5,505 bases of DNA from Actinomycetes bacterium. GTDB lineage: Bacteria; Actinomycetota; Acidimicrobiia; Acidimicrobiales; Microtrichaceae. The DNA is taken from positions 1 through 5,505 of the forward strand of contig JAFAFZ010000356.1 of NCBI GenBank assembly GCA_023423215.1. Direction: 5' to 3'. The translations under genes and the position numbers were made by a program. The notes under the pieces are model-generated. The model made no database searches. It saw only the letters and a list, made by a program, of their open reading frames with translations, and was not told where the DNA came from. This document shows, piece after piece, positions 1-5,361 of the stretch (positions within the stretch are counted from its first letter, which is position 1; each line of letters opens with the position of its first letter).

Positions 1-314
1 ACGATCAGCTGGCTGCCGAGCCGGACGATCTCGGCACGCGCCGTCACCCGATCGGTGCGGGGCCGACCCAGGTAGCGCACGTGCATGTCCGAGGTCACGA
101 GCGACTCGGTCGCCGCGTCGAAGTCGGTGGCCCGTGCCGCGGCCAGCGCACATGCCAGGTCGACGAGGGTCGCGATGGCGCCGCCGTGCAGGTTGTTGGT
201 GAAGCCGAAGGCCTGCGGGCGCACGGGCATGTGCACCTCGGCGACGGTCGAGCCGTGCACCGGCGGCTCGAACTCGAAGCCCAGCAGCTCGTGCAGGGGG
301 ATCTGGGGGTTCAC
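1..314 (-). CDS. PaaI-type hotdog-fold thioesterase, C-terminus missing
   Basis: Probable acyl-CoA thioesterase of the PaaI/4HBT hotdog family, cytoplasmic, hydrolysing a CoA thioester. The gene runs off the left window edge, so only the first 104 or so residues are seen of a family usually about 130-160 long. The N-terminal part reads like this family: a small hydrophobic start (IPLHELLGFEFE), strand region to residue 31, then the signature NNLHGGAIATLVD at residues 40-52. This contains the HGG turn (43-45) and the acidic Asp52, which corresponds by family knowledge to the catalytic acid. The later MHVRYLGRP segment (about 82-90) fits the next strand of the fold. The GTG start is chosen because GAGGAG sits 9 bases upstream (324-329) and the gene begins 16 bases after the Rieske gene stop, so it is probably the third gene of the TetR operon. 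Its role is likely to clear CoA esters formed in the same pathway; the acyl substrate cannot be predicted. Confidence 0.88.
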   Translation of the reverse strand, partial: MNPQIPLHELLGFEFEPPVHGSTVAEVHMPVRPQAFGFTNNLHGGAIATLVDLACALAAARATDFDAATESLVTSDMHVRYLGRPRTDRVTARAEIVRLGSQLI

Positions 315-330
315 CGCGTGGCGCTCCTCG

Positions 331-1461
331 TCACTCGATCGTGCCGGCGTCGGTCGCGCCGGCGGTCCGTGGCCGCTCGGGTCTGCTGCCCTCGTAGAAC
401 TGCTCGTACCACCGCCGGAACTCGAGGATGGGGCCGTCGCCCTTGACCAGCAGCGGTCGCTCCAGGAAGACCTTGTCCCGCCAGATCGGCTCGTCCGCAG
501 CCAGGCCCTGCGCGCCGATCACGGCCTCGATGACGTCGTCCGCTGCCGACTCCATCCCCGGCGGGAACCAGAAGTGCCAGATCAGCCGCACGTGGCGTCG
601 GTCGATCGGCGTGGTCGTCGTGACGATGGTCGCCAGGTTCGGGATCGCGACCGTCGCGATGCCCGGCCCGTAGGTGCGCCGGGTGAAGACGAGCCCGTCG
701 TCGAAGGTTTCGACGACCGACGAGAAGGGTCCGTCGGTGCGGAACTGCGAGGTCGACTCGTCGAGCGCAGCTCGCCCGTGCACGAAGTGGAAGTGCGTGT
801 AGTCGACGTTGTTCTCGGCCATGTCCTGGAGCGACGCGACCAGCTCGCCGCGGTGCTCGCGTGGCCCGGTCCAGTCCGGCGCGACGAGCTCCGCCACGGG
901 CGGGACCCGGTAGCTCGGTGCGGCGTCCCCGGCGTGGAACCAGAACAGGACCAGGCCGTCCTGCTCCTGGGTCGGGTAGGAGCGAACGCAGGCCCGAGCG
1001 GGGATCCGACCCGACGAGTAGGGGATCTCGACGCACGTGCCGTCGCCGTCGTAGCGCCAGTGGTGGTACGGGCACCGGACGGTTCCGCCCTGCACCGTGC
1101 CCCCGCCGAGGTGCGCACCCATGTGCACGCAGTGCGCGTCCAGCACGTGTGCGTCGCCGTCCTCGCCCCGGAACACGACGAGCTCGCGTCCGACCGCGAC
1201 GAGCGGGTGCACGGCCCCGGCCGGCAGGTCGGCGCTGGTCGTGGCCGCGTACCAGCCGTTGGGCACCGGCGGCGGCTCCGGACGGGCCGCCAGCTCGTAG
1301 CGGGAGTCCTCGGGTGCCTGCGGAGGCACCGCTGCCGTCCCGCCGACCGTGCCCAGCCGTTCGTTGGGCTCGACGACCGGCGTCGATCCGGGACGCGAGA
1401 GCACGTGGTCCCACGCCGAGGACGAGCTCGGCGCAGTGGGTCGGCCGTCGGTGGAGCTCAC
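331..1461 (-). CDS. KshA-like Rieske non-haem iron oxygenase (terminal oxygenase component)
   Basis: A 376-residue Rieske oxygenase that would use O2 and electrons from a separate reductase to hydroxylate or otherwise oxidise a hydrophobic, possibly polycyclic substrate. The [2Fe-2S] ligands are visible as CVH (Cys111, His113) and CPYHHW (Cys130, His133). The mononuclear iron site follows in DMAENNVDYTHFHFVHG: His223 and His228, with Asp220 as the usual bridging acid; Asp323 just before PIW is the likely third ligand. The order, the IPY segment after the Rieske domain and the late FRRWYEQFY motif resemble 3-ketosteroid 9-alpha-hydroxylase oxygenase (KshA) and related cholesterol desaturases rather than ring-hydroxylating dioxygenase alpha subunits. 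The first 60 residues are a Ser/Pro-rich, probably disordered extension. The GTG start is set by GAGGAGGA just upstream and by a 4-base GTGA overlap with the TetR stop. The reading frame stays open far upstream through the TetR gene, but that part is antisense-like noise. No ferredoxin or reductase is nearby, so its partner lies elsewhere. The substrate is not determinable; the family call is firm. Confidence 0.93.
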   Translation of the reverse strand: MSSTDGRPTAPSSSSAWDHVLSRPGSTPVVEPNERLGTVGGTAAVPPQAPEDSRYELAARPEPPPVPNGWYAATTSADLPAGAVHPLVAVGRELVVFRGEDGDAHVLDAHCVHMGAHLGGGTVQGGTVRCPYHHWRYDGDGTCVEIPYSSGRIPARACVRSYPTQEQDGLVLFWFHAGDAAPSYRVPPVAELVAPDWTGPREHRGELVASLQDMAENNVDYTHFHFVHGRAALDESTSQFRTDGPFSSVVETFDDGLVFTRRTYGPGIATVAIPNLATIVTTTTPIDRRHVRLIWHFWFPPGMESAADDVIEAVIGAQGLAADEPIWRDKVFLERPLLVKGDGPILEFRRWYEQFYEGSRPERPRTAGATDAGTIE

Positions 1462-2162
1462 GTGCCGTCCTCCTCGTCCCCGATCGCGTCGCGTCCGCCG
1501 TGGGGGTCGAGCAGGTCGTCGATGACGGCACGGATCGTGCGGTCGAACATCCGCTCGGCGTCGCCGTAGGTGCGCATCGCCTCTCGGGTGCGCTCGCTCA
1601 GCCGGTGGTCGTCGACGGTCGCCCACAACGAGGCGGTGCGCAGGTGCTCGGGCACCCGAGCGTCGGGGCGCCACGCCAGGACGAGGAAGCCGGCGATGCA
1701 CGCGAGCAGCGAGCGGAGCCCATCGCGGGCAGCCGCGCCGTCCAGCCCGGCCGCCTCGAGCTCGGCGGCGAGTGCGACCTCGAGCGGCAGCTCGAGCAGC
1801 GTCGTCGCGCCGACCTCGTTGGCCAGCGCGGTGACGTGGTGGTGCGTGCGGGCGTTGCGCCAGATGTTGGTGGCCGCGCTCTGGATGCGGTCGGCCGGCG
1901 TGGTGCCGCGCACGTCTGACGCCGCCTGGCGCTCCGCCTGTCGGCGCACCACGGCGAGCACGAGCTCGTCGCGGGCACCGACGTGCCAGTACACCGTCGT
2001 CGGCGCGACCCCGAGCCGCGCGGCCAGCCCACGCATCGTCAGCGCCTCGCCACCGCCGGCCTCGACCACCTCGAGCGCGGCATCGACGACGTCGTCGCGC
2101 ATGACGCCCGCGTGGCGGGTGCTCCCGCGCGCAGGGCGATCGGTCGCAGCTCGTGTCGGCAC
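1458..2162 (-). CDS. TetR-family transcriptional repressor
   Basis: A 234-residue ligand-responsive DNA-binding regulator and probable repressor of its own operon. Residues 21-70 form a typical TetR N-terminal domain: helix 1 (RDDVVDAALEVVEAGG), then the helix-turn-helix LTMRGLAARLGVAPTTVYWHV at about 41-61 with the hallmark TTVYWH recognition-helix end, then a helix starting RDELV. The C-terminal ligand domain (about 85-220) is helical and variable; I cannot place it in a ligand class. The GTG start at 2162 has a strong GGAGGGA about 7 bases upstream; Met21 is a possible later start but would leave little before the first helix. It is the first gene of a minus-strand operon, overlapping the Rieske gene by 4 bases, which implies the ligand may be the oxygenase substrate or a derived product. 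A palindrome 31 bases upstream is a candidate operator. The gene lies divergent from the membrane glycosyltransferase, which it might also affect. Confidence 0.93.
   Translation of the reverse strand: MPTRAATDRPARGSTRHAGVMRDDVVDAALEVVEAGGGEALTMRGLAARLGVAPTTVYWHVGARDELVLAVVRRQAERQAASDVRGTTPADRIQSAATNIWRNARTHHHVTALANEVGATTLLELPLEVALAAELEAAGLDGAAARDGLRSLLACIAGFLVLAWRPDARVPEHLRTASLWATVDDHRLSERTREAMRTYGDAERMFDRTIRAVIDDLLDPHGGRDAIGDEEDGT
1468..1475 (-). promoter_or_regulatory. Ribosome binding site deciding the Rieske gene start
   Basis: GAGGAGGA on the minus strand lies inside the last codons of the TetR gene, about 7 bases before the GTG at 1461. It supports that GTG as the start and suggests translation coupled to the TetR stop. 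Confidence 0.75.
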
Positions 2163-2167
2163 CTACG

Positions 2168-2174
2168 TCCCTCC
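2168..2174 (-). promoter_or_regulatory. Strong ribosome binding site of the TetR gene
   Basis: GGAGGGA on the minus strand, within a longer G-run, sits about 6-7 bases before the GTG at 2162. It favours this GTG over the internal ATG at codon 21. Confidence 0.7.
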
Positions 2175-2192
2175 CCCCGGTCGGACCCGACC

Positions 2193-2213
2193 CTCTGTAA
2201 CGCCGTCCAAGAG
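2193..2213. promoter_or_regulatory. Candidate TetR operator (21-bp imperfect palindrome)
   Basis: The arms are CTCT-N3-ACG and CGT-N3-AGAG around a central C, with 7 of 10 base pairs symmetric. It lies 31 bases upstream of the TetR start, in the divergent region, and is less GC-rich than its flanks. Length and form are typical of TetR-family operators. It overlaps a possible -10 box (TACTCT, minus strand), so bound repressor would block the operon promoter. Binding is inference. Confidence 0.5.
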
Positions 2214-2215
2214 TA
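2210..2215 (-). promoter_or_regulatory. Possible -10 box of the TetR-Rieske-thioesterase operon
   Basis: TACTCT on the minus strand fits the actinobacterial TANNNT -10 pattern and would start transcription within the candidate operator, leaving a leader of about 40 bases. No convincing -35 element is seen, so this is tentative. Confidence 0.3.
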
Positions 2216-2278
2216 GCTCGGGGCCCCCGGCCGCGCCGCGGGGACCGGTCGAGCGGCGCGATGCCTCCTCGGACGTTG

Positions 2279-2293
2279 CGACCGGTACGGTCG
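2279..2293. repeat. Short inverted repeat upstream of the glycosyltransferase gene
   Basis: CGACCG and CGGTCG are perfect 6-base arms around a GTA spacer, 22 bases before the ATG at 2316. The repeat contains TACGGT (2286-2291), which fits TANNNT and could be the -10 box of the glycosyltransferase promoter, with a leader of roughly 18 bases. It may be an operator or a chance palindrome in GC-rich DNA. Confidence 0.3.
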
Positions 2294-2315
2294 ATCACCG
2301 GAGAGGGAGGTCCAC

Positions 2316-3620
2316 ATGCTCGTGCTGTCCGCCGCCGCGCGCCTGGAGGGGTCGCGTCCCGATGCCGCACCGCTGACGGGGTGGTCGTCCAGAGCGCTGC
2401 GTGCGCTGTGGACCGTCACACTCGTCGGCCTGGCGATCCGCCTCGGCTGGTTGCTCGTCGCCCAGCCGGCCGCCGTGTCGGACGCTCTCGGCTACACGAG
2501 CCTGGCCGAGCGCTGGGTCGACCAGGGGCTCTACGAGCGCTTCGACCAACCGACCGCGTGGCGCACCCCCGGCTACATCGTGTTCCTGGCCTTCGGGCTG
2601 GTCTGGTCCGACTCCGAGCTGTGGCTCGGCTGGTGGAGCGTGCTCGCCTCGGCCACGGTCGTCCCGCTCGTCGCGATGCTCTCGCGCCAGCTGGGGCTGA
2701 CCGAGCGTGGCGCGATCGTCGCTGCCGGTCTGGCGGCGGTCATGCCGCCCCTCGTGCTCTGGGCGCCCGTGCTGGGCCCGGAGAACGTCCAGGCGCCGCT
2801 GCTGCTGGGTGCGCTGGTGCTGGCCGCGCACCCCGACCGGTCGGCGCGCACCGCCCGCTGGAGCGGCGTCGCGTTCGGCGTGGCCGTCCTGGTCCGCCCC
2901 GAGAGCCTGGTGTACCTCCCGGTCGTCGCCGCGGTGATGTGGCCGGGTGACCTGCGGGCCGTCCTCCGGCGAACCGCCGTGATCGTCGCCGTCGCCGCAG
3001 CGGTGTGCACGCCGTGGGTCGTGCGGAACCAGCTCCAGGTCGGGCCCGTGGGGCTCTCCTCGACGGGCGGGGTGAACTTCTACCTCGCCCATCGCGAGGA
3101 CGGGTACGGCTTCGAGCACTACGAGTACACCGCCCTGGCCGGGCTGTCCGAGGCCGAGATGAGCCGGCATGGCTACGAGCTGGGGTTCGCCTCGCTGTCC
3201 GACTCGCCGTTCCGCCTGGTCGGTGACGTCGCCGCCGGCACGCGCTCGCTCTACGGCGAGCCGCGCTACGCCCCGTACTACAGCACCCGCGACTTCGGCA
3301 CGAGGGGCCCGTACCCGCTCGGGGTGCCCGAGTGGGTCGTCGCAGCCGCACGGACCTACAACCGCCTCGGGTGGATGGCGATCACGATGCTCGGCGTCGT
3401 GGGGTGGGCCACCCTGGTCGCTCGTCGCCACCGCGCGGCGCTGACGCTCACCGGCATGGCGCTGGCGAACTGGCTGTGCTTCGCCGTGGTGTTCTTCGCC
3501 CTGGCGAGGTACCGGTTCCCGATCGAGCCGTTCGTGTGCATCGCCGCGGCCGTCGCGCTGGTCGGCGGCTCGAGAGCGCTCGGGGTGTCGGGCGTCCGTC
3601 GCCGTGCCACGACGGGCTGA
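2316..3620 (+). CDS. GT39/ArnT-type membrane glycosyltransferase (GT-C fold)
   Basis: A 434-residue integral membrane protein that would transfer a sugar from a polyprenyl-phosphate donor to a lipid, glycan or protein on the outer face of the membrane. About ten hydrophobic spans are visible, for example near 30-50, 104-122, 131-150, 158-171, 183-207, 217-235, 354-369, 375-395 and 405-418. The first external loop carries the GT-C acid in SDALGYTSLAERW (Asp56), followed by RTPGY (83-87), as in PMT_2-type enzymes. Further family-like elements are GPENVQ (154-159), LVRPESLVYLP (192-202), PWVVRN (233-238) and RYRFPIEPF (398-406). A loop of about 110 residues (238-345), rich in Tyr and Gly, lies before the last spans and probably faces outward. 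ATG start is supported by AGGGAGG 5 bases upstream. It is alone on its strand, divergent from the TetR operon and convergent with the DsbA-fold gene. Donor and acceptor cannot be told; a general DUF-type transferase of the same fold is the main alternative. Confidence 0.87.
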   Translation: MLVLSAAARLEGSRPDAAPLTGWSSRALRALWTVTLVGLAIRLGWLLVAQPAAVSDALGYTSLAERWVDQGLYERFDQPTAWRTPGYIVFLAFGLVWSDSELWLGWWSVLASATVVPLVAMLSRQLGLTERGAIVAAGLAAVMPPLVLWAPVLGPENVQAPLLLGALVLAAHPDRSARTARWSGVAFGVAVLVRPESLVYLPVVAAVMWPGDLRAVLRRTAVIVAVAAAVCTPWVVRNQLQVGPVGLSSTGGVNFYLAHREDGYGFEHYEYTALAGLSEAEMSRHGYELGFASLSDSPFRLVGDVAAGTRSLYGEPRYAPYYSTRDFGTRGPYPLGVPEWVVAAARTYNRLGWMAITMLGVVGWATLVARRHRAALTLTGMALANWLCFAVVFFALARYRFPIEPFVCIAAAVALVGGSRALGVSGVRRRATTG

Positions 3621-3659
3621 CGCCCGTCCGAGCCGCAGCGGCACGGACCGGCGTCAGCC
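3615..3659. terminator. Long hairpin between converging genes, probable bidirectional terminator
   Basis: A 45-base inverted repeat centred on 3637 pairs at 19 of 21 positions, with symmetric C/C and A/A mismatches and a CAG loop. The outer arms GGCTGACGCC and GGCGTCAGCC are perfect. It starts in the last codon of the glycosyltransferase, includes its TGA stop, and ends 11 bases before the stop of the opposing gene. No T-run follows on either side, so it is not a classical Rho-independent terminator, but such GC-rich hairpins are common at actinobacterial gene ends. Confidence 0.75.
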
Positions 3660-3670
3660 GTCGAGCGGTG

Positions 3671-4369
3671 TCACTCCGCGAACAGCGGCAGGTCGAGCGG
3701 GGCGCGATGGGTGCGCTTCAGCTCGGAGAAGCCCGGATGGTCGACGAACACCCGCATCGCGTCGTAGAAGCGCAGCGCGGTCTCGTCGTCGGGGATGTCG
3801 CTGATGACGGGACCGAACAGCGAGTTCCCGGTCGGCGGGTCGTAGGTGATGATCGGCGTGCCGACGTCCGGTCCGGTGCGCCGGAACGCCTCGTCGCTCT
3901 CGGCACGGATGATCGTGTCCCACGAGTCGTCGTCGGCGGCCTCGAGCAGGCTGCCCGGAAGGTTGAGCGCTGCGACGAGGGCCAGCGGGTCCACGCGCTC
4001 GGCGGCGGCGCCGAGGCGCTCGAGCAGATCGCCCTCTCCCTCGGTGTACCAGTACGCCTCGCCGTAGGCCTTGTAGAGCTGGCCGACCGCGTCGTTGCCC
4101 AGCTCGGCACGGGCCGCAGCGCAGATGCGGTGGTAGCGCAGGCCTCGGAGCTGCGCCTCCTTCATCGACTCGGGCAGGCCCTCGTTCGCCTCGTTGATGA
4201 ACTTGAGCGAGATGAAGCGCCAGCCGATCTTCAGGTCGCGGAGCTCGGCGACCCGGCGGAGCCAGACCGAGGTCTGCCACGCGAACGGACAGCCGGGGTC
4301 GAAGAAGAACTCGATGTCGTACGGGCCGCCCGGCAGGTCGGGGACGGTCGGAGCTGTGGTGTCGGTCAC
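3671..4369 (-). CDS. DsbA-fold oxidoreductase, Rv2466c (mycothiol-dependent nitroreductase) family, with CPFA active site
   Basis: A 232-residue cytoplasmic thioredoxin-fold protein with an inserted helical domain, related to the mycobacterial Rv2466c group and more distantly to GST-kappa/2-hydroxychromene-2-carboxylate isomerases. Visible marks: FFFDPGCPFAWQTSVW (21-36) at the active site, ISLKFINEANEG after the second strand, the helical domain from about 65 to 165, VGTPII with the cis-Pro at 172, FGPVISDIP (185-193), and the closing FSELKRTHRAP (214-224). No signal peptide or membrane span is seen. Rv2466c has CPWC; here the second Cys is Ala30, leaving Cys27 alone, so a disulfide within the motif cannot form; Cys83 is the only other Cys. 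It follows the maleylpyruvate-isomerase-family gene on the same strand with a 74-base gap that holds a hairpin. The GTG at 4369 gives the family's usual short N-terminus but has no clear ribosome site; an in-frame GTG at 4384 has GGGGA 5 bases upstream and would add five residues. The family call is firm; the substrate is unknown. Confidence 0.88.
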   Translation of the reverse strand: MTDTTAPTVPDLPGGPYDIEFFFDPGCPFAWQTSVWLRRVAELRDLKIGWRFISLKFINEANEGLPESMKEAQLRGLRYHRICAAARAELGNDAVGQLYKAYGEAYWYTEGEGDLLERLGAAAERVDPLALVAALNLPGSLLEAADDDSWDTIIRAESDEAFRRTGPDVGTPIITYDPPTGNSLFGPVISDIPDDETALRFYDAMRVFVDHPGFSELKRTHRAPLDLPLFAE

Positions 4370-4387
4370 GGAGTCGGCAAGCACCGC

Positions 4388-4420
4388 GGTCCCCGAGGCA
4401 TTCCGGCGCTGCCGGGGACC
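4388..4420 (-). repeat. Hairpin in the gap between the two mycothiol-family genes
   Basis: GGTCCCCG and CGGGGACC are perfect 8-base arms separated by 17 bases. It lies 24 bases after the stop of the upstream gene on the minus strand. Its second arm contains GGGGA, the only Shine-Dalgarno-like run before the DsbA-fold gene, so it could be a partial terminator, an mRNA processing/stability element or a translation control. No T-run follows. Confidence 0.5.
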
Positions 4421-4443
4421 TCGACCGGATCCGGGGCGGCGAG

Positions 4444-5199
4444 TCAGAACGTGAAGGCGCGGTGGAGCTCCTCCAGGACGGTGGCGTCGCCGAACACCTG
4501 GACCTCGTCGAAGGTCGGCCGCTGGTAGAGCAGGCGCTCCAGGTCGCCGGTGGCGCCGCGCAGCGCGAGGTCGCCCTTCGCGTGCTCGCGGGTGACCACG
4601 AGGCCGGAGGGGGACAGGCGCACCAGCCACTCTGCCGGCTCCCCGTCGGCCGGGCCGTCGGTGCCGTGCAGGTGCAACGTGCGTCCGCTGCCCTCCAGGG
4701 GCTGCGCCGCGAAGCGTGCGTGGTGGGCGCGGAGGAAGAAGGCCTCGTCGATGCCGTCGGCGGCGAGCGCCGGATCGATCGGGCCGGCGACGCCGCGCGC
4801 GCCCTGCGCGTCGACGCGGTGCATGCAGAGCTCGTGGGCGACGCGGCGGGCGATGAAGCCGACGGTCGGGTCCTCGGGGTACCAGGACCACCTCGTGGTC
4901 TCCGGCGGGGTCGTGGCCAACAGGTCCAGGAGCTCGTCGCCGACCCCGGCGAGCCACTCGGCGCGTCGCTGCGGGCCGGGTGGCGGGTCCTCGGCATCGA
5001 TCGACCGGAACGGCACCTCGTGCCCCTCTCGCACGACCTTGGTCCAGCGGAGGCAGAAGGCGCCGACGTGGCGGGCGAGCGCATCGACGTCGAAGTCCGG
5101 ACAGGTCGGCACCTGCACGTCCGTCGAACCCGCCGCCACCGCCTCGCAGATCGCCGCCAGGTCGCCCCGGGCGGCCGCGACGTACTCGGAGTGCTCCAT
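4444..5199 (-). CDS. Maleylpyruvate isomerase family, mycothiol-dependent enzyme (DinB-like fold)
   Basis: A 251-residue cytoplasmic metalloenzyme of the actinobacterial family whose characterised member is the mycothiol-dependent maleylpyruvate isomerase of Corynebacterium glutamicum. The N-terminal four-helix DinB-like domain (about 1-165) shows the family pattern VPTCPDFDVDALARHVG (30-45) and AHELCMHRVDAQG (121-133). The expected metal triad is visible as His44, Glu123 and His127. The C-terminal part (about 170-251), with LHLHGTDG and the closing EVQVFGDATVLEELHRAF, matches the alpha/beta C-terminal domain of the family. The ATG at 5199 is chosen over an in-frame upstream extension to 5277 because homologues start with a short stretch before the first helix (SEYVAAARGDLAAI). 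No good ribosome site precedes this ATG, but TACGGT ends 6 bases upstream, as in leaderless transcripts. It is followed by the Rv2466c-like gene. Most members of this large family have unknown substrates, so maleylpyruvate isomerisation itself is not implied. Confidence 0.9.
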   Translation of the reverse strand: MEHSEYVAAARGDLAAICEAVAAGSTDVQVPTCPDFDVDALARHVGAFCLRWTKVVREGHEVPFRSIDAEDPPPGPQRRAEWLAGVGDELLDLLATTPPETTRWSWYPEDPTVGFIARRVAHELCMHRVDAQGARGVAGPIDPALAADGIDEAFFLRAHHARFAAQPLEGSGRTLHLHGTDGPADGEPAEWLVRLSPSGLVVTREHAKGDLALRGATGDLERLLYQRPTFDEVQVFGDATVLEELHRAFTF

Positions 5200-5205
5200 G
5201 CGGGC

Positions 5206-5211
5206 ACCGTA
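5206..5211 (-). promoter_or_regulatory. Possible -10 box for a leaderless transcript of the maleylpyruvate-isomerase-family gene
   Basis: TACGGT (TANNNT) on the minus strand lies 6 bases before the ATG at 5199, the spacing expected if transcription starts at the A of the ATG. The lack of a Shine-Dalgarno run agrees. A -35 element is not clear. Confidence 0.4.
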
Positions 5212-5311
5212 CCCAGCGTGCTGCGCCCACGGCAGCGGGTTCCGTCGTACTGCGCCGTTCGGACCGCTGCCCTCCACGCCAGCGGCACCTCATGTCCCGG
5301 GCGCCCATGCC

Positions 5312-5337
5312 GACGGGTCACGGGTGCGCGACCCGTC
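5312..5337. repeat. Inverted repeat upstream of the right-hand partial gene
   Basis: GACGGGTC and GACCCGTC are perfect 8-base arms with a 10-base spacer, in which two more CG pairs can form around a GGTG loop. It ends 24 bases before the ATG at 5362, within the 162-base divergent gap. It could be a regulator binding site or a leader hairpin. Confidence 0.45.
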
Positions 5338-5361
5338 CCCGCGCGCGGAGCGAGCGTGCCC

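Noticed and set aside
85..1569. Long plus-strand open frame of 494 codons opposite the thioesterase and Rieske genes
   Set aside because: It is Arg/Asp/Val-rich low-complexity translation typical of antisense frames in high-GC DNA, with no motif, and it overlaps genes with clear catalytic residues.
2216..2250. Several very GC-rich short palindromes (for example CGGGG/CCCCG and GACCGGTC)
   Set aside because: They lack usable loops or are too short to stand out from the base composition.
1462..2370. Upstream extension of the Rieske reading frame through the TetR gene and beyond
   Set aside because: The added 300 residues are Arg/Ala/Gly-rich with no domain; the GTG at 1461 has a strong ribosome site and the TetR frame is clearly the real one there.
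2295..3644. 449-codon minus-strand open frame opposite the glycosyltransferase
   Set aside because: Its composition (Arg, Gly, Asp, His, Gln repeats) is that of a shadow frame, while the plus strand shows membrane spans and family motifs.
5200..5277. Extension of the maleylpyruvate-isomerase-family protein by 26 residues
   Set aside because: The extra residues are not family-like, and a -10-like box sits within this stretch directly before the ATG at 5199.
4370..5308. Fusion of the DsbA-fold gene with a long upstream extension in the same frame
   Set aside because: The extension lies in a wrong frame across the maleylpyruvate-isomerase-family gene and has no domain; this is not a fusion protein.
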